Below are positions 58,407-64,000 of a DNA stretch of 64,000 nucleotides, in pieces; position 1 is the first letter of the stretch; the number at the start of each line of letters is the position of its first letter. The DNA lies in NCBI GenBank assembly GCA_015680685.1, contig MNCI01010799.1, forward strand, positions 235,948 through 299,947, given 5' to 3'. The notes beneath the pieces are model-generated. The model was not told the DNA's origin, did no database searches, and saw only the letters and a program-made list of their open reading frames with translations. The DNA is from Gnetum montanum. Taxonomy: Eukaryota > Streptophyta > Gnetopsida > Gnetales > Gnetaceae. Position numbers and translations under genes: made by a program.

Positions 58407-59290
58407 TGATGAAGTCTTAATAAGTCGGCTACATTGATACATGATTGTCAATGGAGCCTTGTTAATACATCTCCATCAATGCATCCTTGGATGCATTAGT
58501 GCAGGGGCATTGATGCTAATCCTCCCCAAGCCTATATAAATGCATATACCAGCCACATTTATGATACCATTGGTCATTCCTATAGTGAAGCTCTTGTAGT
58601 TTTCTTCTATAGGACTTATCAAAATTTTCCTTTGAGTGGATATAGCATGGATCAAACCTATTTTACATAGTTTTATTTGAGTGCAAGATGCACCTAAACA
58701 GTTTTTCATGATCGAAATAAAATCAAAATTTCTTCTCTACATTGTAGCACTTGGACCAGGATTTAGTTTACTTTCAAGCACTTTACTTTTTTACACTTAA
58801 GACTTTAATATTTAATTCCATAGTAACGTGAGTATGACCACTTCAAGCATAATATACTAATGCTTGGTAATCCAAACAATGAATATTTTGTATGCCTTGC
58901 AGTACATACATGGTAACCCAACGATGTTAGTATAAATTTAAGATGTGTACAGAAAGTGGAAATGGATACTCTAGGTTTAGAATAGTTTAGGTTACATATA
59001 GTTCCATTGACTAATTAAAATTGTAATACTTTAATTATTTCATCTCTTAATACTTGTAAAGATAAAACTAATAAAATCATAAATACAAATATTTTATACC
59101 TTAATCATACATAACTATATGGATGAAATTAAATTAAGTGATGATTAGGAAGACCACAACTAGTAACCTCTTTTTTGACTATTTAGGGTATAAGCCACTT
59201 AGATAGAATAGATCCATGAAATTCAACTGAATCGTGTGGACATGCTTATGATTCAAATGGTTGGGCATAGGAACTACTCATTACTCATCA
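58407..59290 (+). repeat. solo LTR of the element C family
   Basis: 884 bp starting TGATGAAG and ending CTCATCA, with no internal domain on either side. It shares with C the U3 motif 'catcaatgcatcc', TATATAAA at 58533, 'ccagccacatttatg', 'gtgaagctcttg', the 'gtgtacagaaagtgg' block and the terminal 'actactcatca'. Flanks are GCAAT and ACAAT, a 4/5 TSD. Formed by recombination between the two LTRs of a former element. Confidence 0.85.
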
Positions 59291-59295
59291 ACAAT

Positions 59296-59638
59296 GCTTT
59301 AATGGTGTAGCATGCCCTAAATATAGGGTCAATTATACATAAGCATGCATGAAATATTGCTCTTTTGTAAGTGGACTCTAGATTTTGGTGTTAAATCTAA
59401 AGAATATTCTAAAGCTCCATGTTTTGTTGAGTTAGTTAATCTTCCACTAATTTTTCAAAAATTTGGACAGGAGATTGTTATTCTTCTTAGTCCCATTACA
59501 GATATGAAATTTATTTTCACAAAATTTTAATCTTGTAGGTTATTTTATGTTGAAATTAATCTTATTAATTGTAAAAAATTAGTATTATAAGAAGGCACAA
59601 AGAATTATATTTAGCTAATCACATATTATAAATAACGA
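59296..59638. other. unassigned, between solo LTR and copia element 2
   Basis: A 61-codon open stretch at 59345-59530 has no recognisable motif. Confidence 0.4.
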
Positions 59639-59640
59639 TG

Positions 59641-60293
59641 TGTTTGGGTCCCTCCAACATGAAGCCCATGTCACATTAATATAAATAAATAAAAAGGAGG
59701 GGAAGGAAGGCTGCTTGCTAAGCCAACCAAAATTAGCCACCCACATTACTTACTAAGTTAGGTAACCAAAATTAGTTGCCTAGGTTGGCTACTAAGTTAG
59801 GTAGCCCTCAAAAAAGACTACCTAAGTTATGCAGCATAGGGCATTTCCCTTGGCTATAAATCCAAGGGAAATGGTAAATAGGAGTAGGGGCAAAAGAGAA
59901 GCCAATGGCCAAAGTGAGAAAGAGAGGACAAAGGGGGAGACACACAAATAAGCCTTGTAAGCTTGTGTTTCAAGGAATTTTTCTTAAATCCTTATGTGAT
60001 ATTTATCCTTGTTATTCTAAGAATATTTTGTCTTGAGGGTGCATGTGAATTTTGTAAATCTCTAGTAATTAACTAGAGATACATTTTTGTATTCCTATTA
60101 TTTATTAGTGGAAAAAGATTTTTTTGGAGTTCACCCAAGGAAGGGTGAACCAAATGAGTCCTTATGTTATTAGATGTCATTATTTTATACTTTACTTTTG
60201 CTATCTACTCTATTAGTTTATATCTTGCTTTTAACACACAAGTGGGAAAATACTTCACAAGCTAGTTCATGGTGTTGTGCCCTCTTTTTCTCA
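59641..60293 (+). repeat. 5' LTR of copia element 2
   Basis: Likely starts TGTTTGGGTCCC and ends TTTCTCA before the primer site; TATAAAT at 59865. Contains two near-identical 'ttaggtagcc/ttaggtaacc' stretches (59750-59810). The 3' LTR lies outside the window, so ends are inferred from TG/CA and the primer site only. Confidence 0.65.
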
Positions 60294-60298
60294 ATAAT

Positions 60299-60313
60299 TG
60301 GTATTAATCAGCC
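60299..60313 (+). other. primer-binding site of copia element 2
   Basis: TGGTATTAATCAGCC resembles the initiator-tRNA-Met site with a small insertion. Confidence 0.55.
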
Positions 60314-60447
60314 AATTTGGAGATCATAAACAACAAAACGACATTGTAGCAGCTTGACATTATAGCTTGTGGAATTTGCTGTAAAATTTGTGAGTATTTT
60401 TTGTGTGTTGTATAGCAAACACTAGCAATAGTAGTGGAGTTGGTAGC

Positions 60448-63400
60448 ATGGATATAAATACTAGTAGAATGGTTTATTTAAATTCTAAAAATTATTAGTT
60501 ATGGAAAGGGAAAATGGAAGATCTTTTATACTACAAAAAATTTTATGCTTGTTTCATTGGTAAAAATCTAGCAGCAATGGATGATGAGGAGTGGAAAATG
60601 TTGGATAAGCAAGTTATAGGGTATATTCACCATTGGATGGATGATATTGTTCATCATCTTGTCTCCATAGAAGAATCTGCCAAAGGTTTGTGGGATAAGT
60701 TAGAGTATATGTATGTTGGAAAGATGGGAAGAAATAAAATGTACTTGATAACAAAATTGATGAACACCAGGTACAAAGAAGGTACTCCCATATCTAACCA
60801 CCTCAATGAGATGTAGGAAATTATGAATCAACTTGTAGATTTGATGATCAACTTTGATGAAGAATTATAGGATTTGATAATTCTTGGTTCCTTGACATAA
60901 AGTTGGAAGACACTTAGAATGTCAATAGCAAACTCAGCCCCAAATGGAGTTGTATCGTTTAGCCAAATCAAGAGTGATCTCTTGAATGAAGAAATAAAGA
61001 AAAAGATGGCAAGCTTCACAAGTTGCAATTTTGAGGCACTAGTTATATAAAATTGGGGGAGGAGCCAGAGCAAAGATCCACAAAAGCATGGAAATGCTAA
61101 AAGCAAGTCCAAATCTAAAAAGGAGATCAAGTATTGTCATTGTGGTAAGAAGGGGCACATGAAGAAGAAATGCAGAAAGCTAAAGCAAAAGTAGCAGCAA
61201 TAGCAGAAGCCAAATGAGAATGGTGGAGATCAGGCTTGAGTTGTCAATTAGGAGGATTACATCCTTAGAGACATGAGTGATGCTGATATTATTAATTTTC
61301 CAACCTAGGAAATGAATTGGATAATTGATAGTGGTGCTACTATTCATGTGACATCCAAAAGAGACTTCTTCTCATCCTACGCTCAAGGAGACTATGATGA
61401 ATTAAAGATGGAAAATGATTATTCAAGCAAAGTAGTTGGCATTAGAGATGTTTTTTTGAGGATAGATACTAGTTGCAAACTAATTCTAAGAAATGTCAAA
61501 CATGTTCTAGATATTAGACTACATTTGATATCTATGATGAAACTAGATAATGAAGGCTATGAGAACAACTTCAAAGGACATTGGAAACTCTCCAAGGGTT
61601 TCTTGGTGGTAGCTAGAGGAAAGAAGAAACATTCTCTATACATGATGCAAGCACATGTCATCAAAGATATCATAAATGTGGCTAAGGATAAAGCAACAAT
61701 GGAGCTGTGGCATAAAAGGCTTGGCCACATTAGATAAAAGGGGCTAGATATCCTAGCTAAGAAGAATATATATTCGAAGGTGAAAGGTGCACATTTGAAG
61801 AGCTTTGTAGATTATTTGGTTAGAGAGTAGCATAGAGTCACCTTCAAGAGCTCACTTCCACATAGAAGTAAGCATGTTTTAGATCCGATGCATTTTAATA
61901 TTTGTGATCCTATGCCAACAAGATCACTTGGTGGAGCATACTAGTTTGTTACATTTATTGATGATCATTCTAGAAAGGTGTGGTTATACATATTGACAAT
62001 GAAAGACCAAGTGGTAGATGTGTTCAAGCAATTCCATTTGAGTGTAGAAAGAGAGACTAGTAGGATATTGAAGTGTATCAAAATAGACAATGGAGGTGAA
62101 TACTTGGGAGAATTCTCAGAGTATTGCAAGAGTCATGGTATCCAACACTAGAAGAGTTCTCCAAAGACTCCTCAGTTGAATGGTCTAGTTGAAAGGATGA
62201 ATTGGACTATTGTGGAAAAGTCTAGGAGCATGATGACACTTGTAAAGTTACCCAAAACCTTTTGGGGAGAAGCAGTGAAGATAGCTACTAATTTGATCAA
62301 TATTTCTTCCTTAGTTCCTCTAGATGAATATATTCCAAAGAAAGTATTGTGTAATAAAGATGTCTCCTATGATCATCTAAAATGTTTAGTTGCAGAGAAT
62401 TTGTGCACATCCCATAGAATGAGAGATCCAAGTTGGATGGAAAAACCAGAGAATGCTTCTTTCTGGGATATGACAATGATGAATTTGACTATAGAATATT
62501 TGATCCTATTACAAAGAAAATAGTTAGAAGCTAAGATATTGTATTCTTTGAAGATCAATTTATAAGAGTCATTAACAAGAAGATCCTAAAACTAGAGCTA
62601 AGTGATAAGGTGAATCATGATCCTGTCCTTCCACTTAAATAACAGAATCAAGGTGGAAATGAACAAGAATTTACTCAGGATCCCATTGATGATGGTTAAC
62701 AATAAATTCAAGATGTAGTTGAAGTACGATTGAGGAGATCAACAAGAAGTCACCAGCCTTCTAGAAAGCATCCTCCTAATGAGTATGTGGTGTTAAATAA
62801 AGGGGGAGAACTTGAAAGTTATGATGAGGCTTTGGTAGATAAATACAAGGAGGAGTGGATCAAAGCCATGTAATTAGAAATGTAGTCATTAAAGAATAAT
62901 GACACATATGAGTTAGTGAAATTACCAAAAGGGGGAAAAGTATTGAAGAACAAGTGGGTGTATTGGCTAAAGGTTAATAGAGATGAAATAAGGTATAAGG
63001 TGAGGTTGGTTGTGAAAGGCTTTAATCAAAAGCAAGGCATTGGCTTTGAAAAAATCTTCACACTAGTGGTGAAGATGACATCCATCAAAAAAATTTTGAG
63101 TTTAGCTACTAGTCTAAACTTGGAGGTTGAGAAAATGGATGTGAAGACTACATTTCTCCATGGTTTTTTTGGAGGAAGAGATCTATATGGAGTAACTGGA
63201 AGGGTTCAAAGTCAAATGAAAAGAAAACATAGTGTGTAGAGTAAAGAAGAGCTTGTATGTATTAAAGAAAGAATCTTGGAAATGATATAGGAAGTGAGTC
63301 TTTTATGATAGAGCAGAAAAGACTACTGCAGATCACTGTGTGTTTGTGAAGAAATTTGTAGATGAAAACTTCCTTATCCTTCTACTTTATGTAGGTGATA

Positions 63401-64000
63401 TGTTGATTGTTGGCAAGGATGTCTAGAAGATCAATAATTTGAAGAAGGATTGTAGGAAATTTTTTGTTATGAAAGATTTTTTCCAACCAAGTAGATCCTT
63501 GGTATGAGCATTTATTGGGATAGAAGTTCTAGGAAAGTATGGTTGTCACAAGAGAAATACATTGAGAAAAGTGCTGGAGAGGTTCCACATGAACCAAGCT
63601 AAACCAATAACTTCACTACTTGCTAATCACTTCAGATTGAGCAAGGAGTAGTGCCCTTCCAAGGAGAGGAAAGAAAAGAAATGATCAAGATTTCATATGC
63701 TTCAGTAATAGGAAGTTTGATATATGCTATGGTTTGTACAAGGCCATACTTTGCTTATGTAGTTGGTGTTGTGAGAAGAATTCTCTTCAATCTAGGAGGA
63801 GAGCATTAGGCTATATTTAAATGGACTCTGAGGTACCTTTGAGGAAATTCCAAACTCTCACTTTGTTTTAGAAGTGAAAAGCTTAAACTAGAAGGCTATT
63901 CTGTTGCTAATATGGCTAGAGATGTAGACTTTAGAAGATCCATCTTAGGTTATCTAATAACCTTTGTGGACTAAGTTGTGTCTCAACAATCAAAGCTATA
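60448..64000 (+). pseudogene. gag-pol of copia element 2
   Basis: Start MDINTSRMVYLN at 60448, in frame with everything to about 62390. Gag (60514-61010): LWDKLEYMYVGKMGRNKMYL. Zinc knuckle YCHCGKKGHMKKKC at 61130 is intact. Protease MNWIIDSGATIHVTSKRDFF at 61312 keeps D-S-G. Then LWHKRLGHI, integrase YFVTFIDDHSRKVW-type block at 61945 (first residues disturbed), KIDNGGEY (62087), NGLVERMNWT (62180) and LPKTFWGEAV. A frameshift follows, and then reverse transcriptase: NKWVYWLKVNRDEIRYKVRL, KMDVKTTFLHGF (63130), LLYVGDML (63390) with the first catalytic Asp changed to Gly. RNase H: SLIYAMVCTRP (63715) to the window edge. Confidence 0.88.

Larger units (their letters stand above)
59641..64000 (+). 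mobile_element. copia element 2, 3' end beyond the right edge
   Basis: Ty1/copia layout LTR, primer site, gag, protease, integrase, reverse transcriptase, RNase H in the order that defines copia. Less decayed than copia element 1, since gag through integrase stays in one frame with stops only. Confidence 0.9.

Overview
This window looks like intergenic (or giant-intronic) DNA from a large-genome seed plant. Nearly everything identifiable is a decayed retrotransposon: Athila-type Ty3/gypsy elements with a tRNA-Asp-like primer site, Ty1/copia elements, plant L1-type LINEs with a DUF4283-like ORF1, at least two other non-LTR clades, and tRNA-derived SINEs. No intact cellular gene is visible. A conifer or other gymnosperm is a plausible source because of the old, nested, AT-rich repeat fabric, but this is inference; no species marker was seen.

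Layout. 1-3.5 kb: minus-strand L1 LINE running off the left edge. 3.5-6.1 kb: 3' piece of a non-LTR element, a SINE-like unit and a plus-strand RTE-like reverse transcriptase relic. 6.5-6.95 kb: a low-complexity-free unit duplicated around 10.1/17.4 kb. 7.1-8.97 kb: 5'-truncated L1 with target-site duplication (TSD) and five 80-bp tandem units. 10.2-17.4 kb: LTR element A. 18.0-18.2 kb: one candidate exon of a cellular gene. 19.4-22.7 kb: non-LTR element split by an L1 insertion (19.7-21.7 kb). 24.4-36.3 kb: 11.8-kb LTR element C. 37.7-39.2 kb and 41.8 kb: local tandem duplications. 42.5-44.3 kb: L1-type insertion carrying ORF1 only. 44.6 to about 57.0 kb: copia element interrupted by LTR element B (45.9-53.0 kb). 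57.6 kb: SINE with TSD. 58.4-59.3 kb: solo LTR. 59.6-64.0 kb: second copia element, cut by the right edge.

How the parts relate. Elements A, B and C are one extended Athila-like family. A and B both keep gag plus protease and both lack reverse transcriptase, RNase H, integrase and the extra ORF found in C. They share the same organisation, the same ~2-kb 3' tail and a conserved small ORF behind a splice-acceptor-like site, so they look like a propagating non-autonomous (TR-GAG-like) lineage, not two random wrecks. C keeps most of pol, but its protease and the N-terminal half of its reverse transcriptase are deleted, so nothing here is autonomous. Insertion order can be read from nesting: copia element before B, non-LTR element before the L1 at 19.7 kb, duplicated unit before A.

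Decay style. Many in-frame stops are TAG where a sister copy or a conserved motif has CAG, as expected from deamination of methylated CHG sites. The window has one long N gap (56643-57021) and one single N (11159) that conceals a loss of roughly 0.2 kb.
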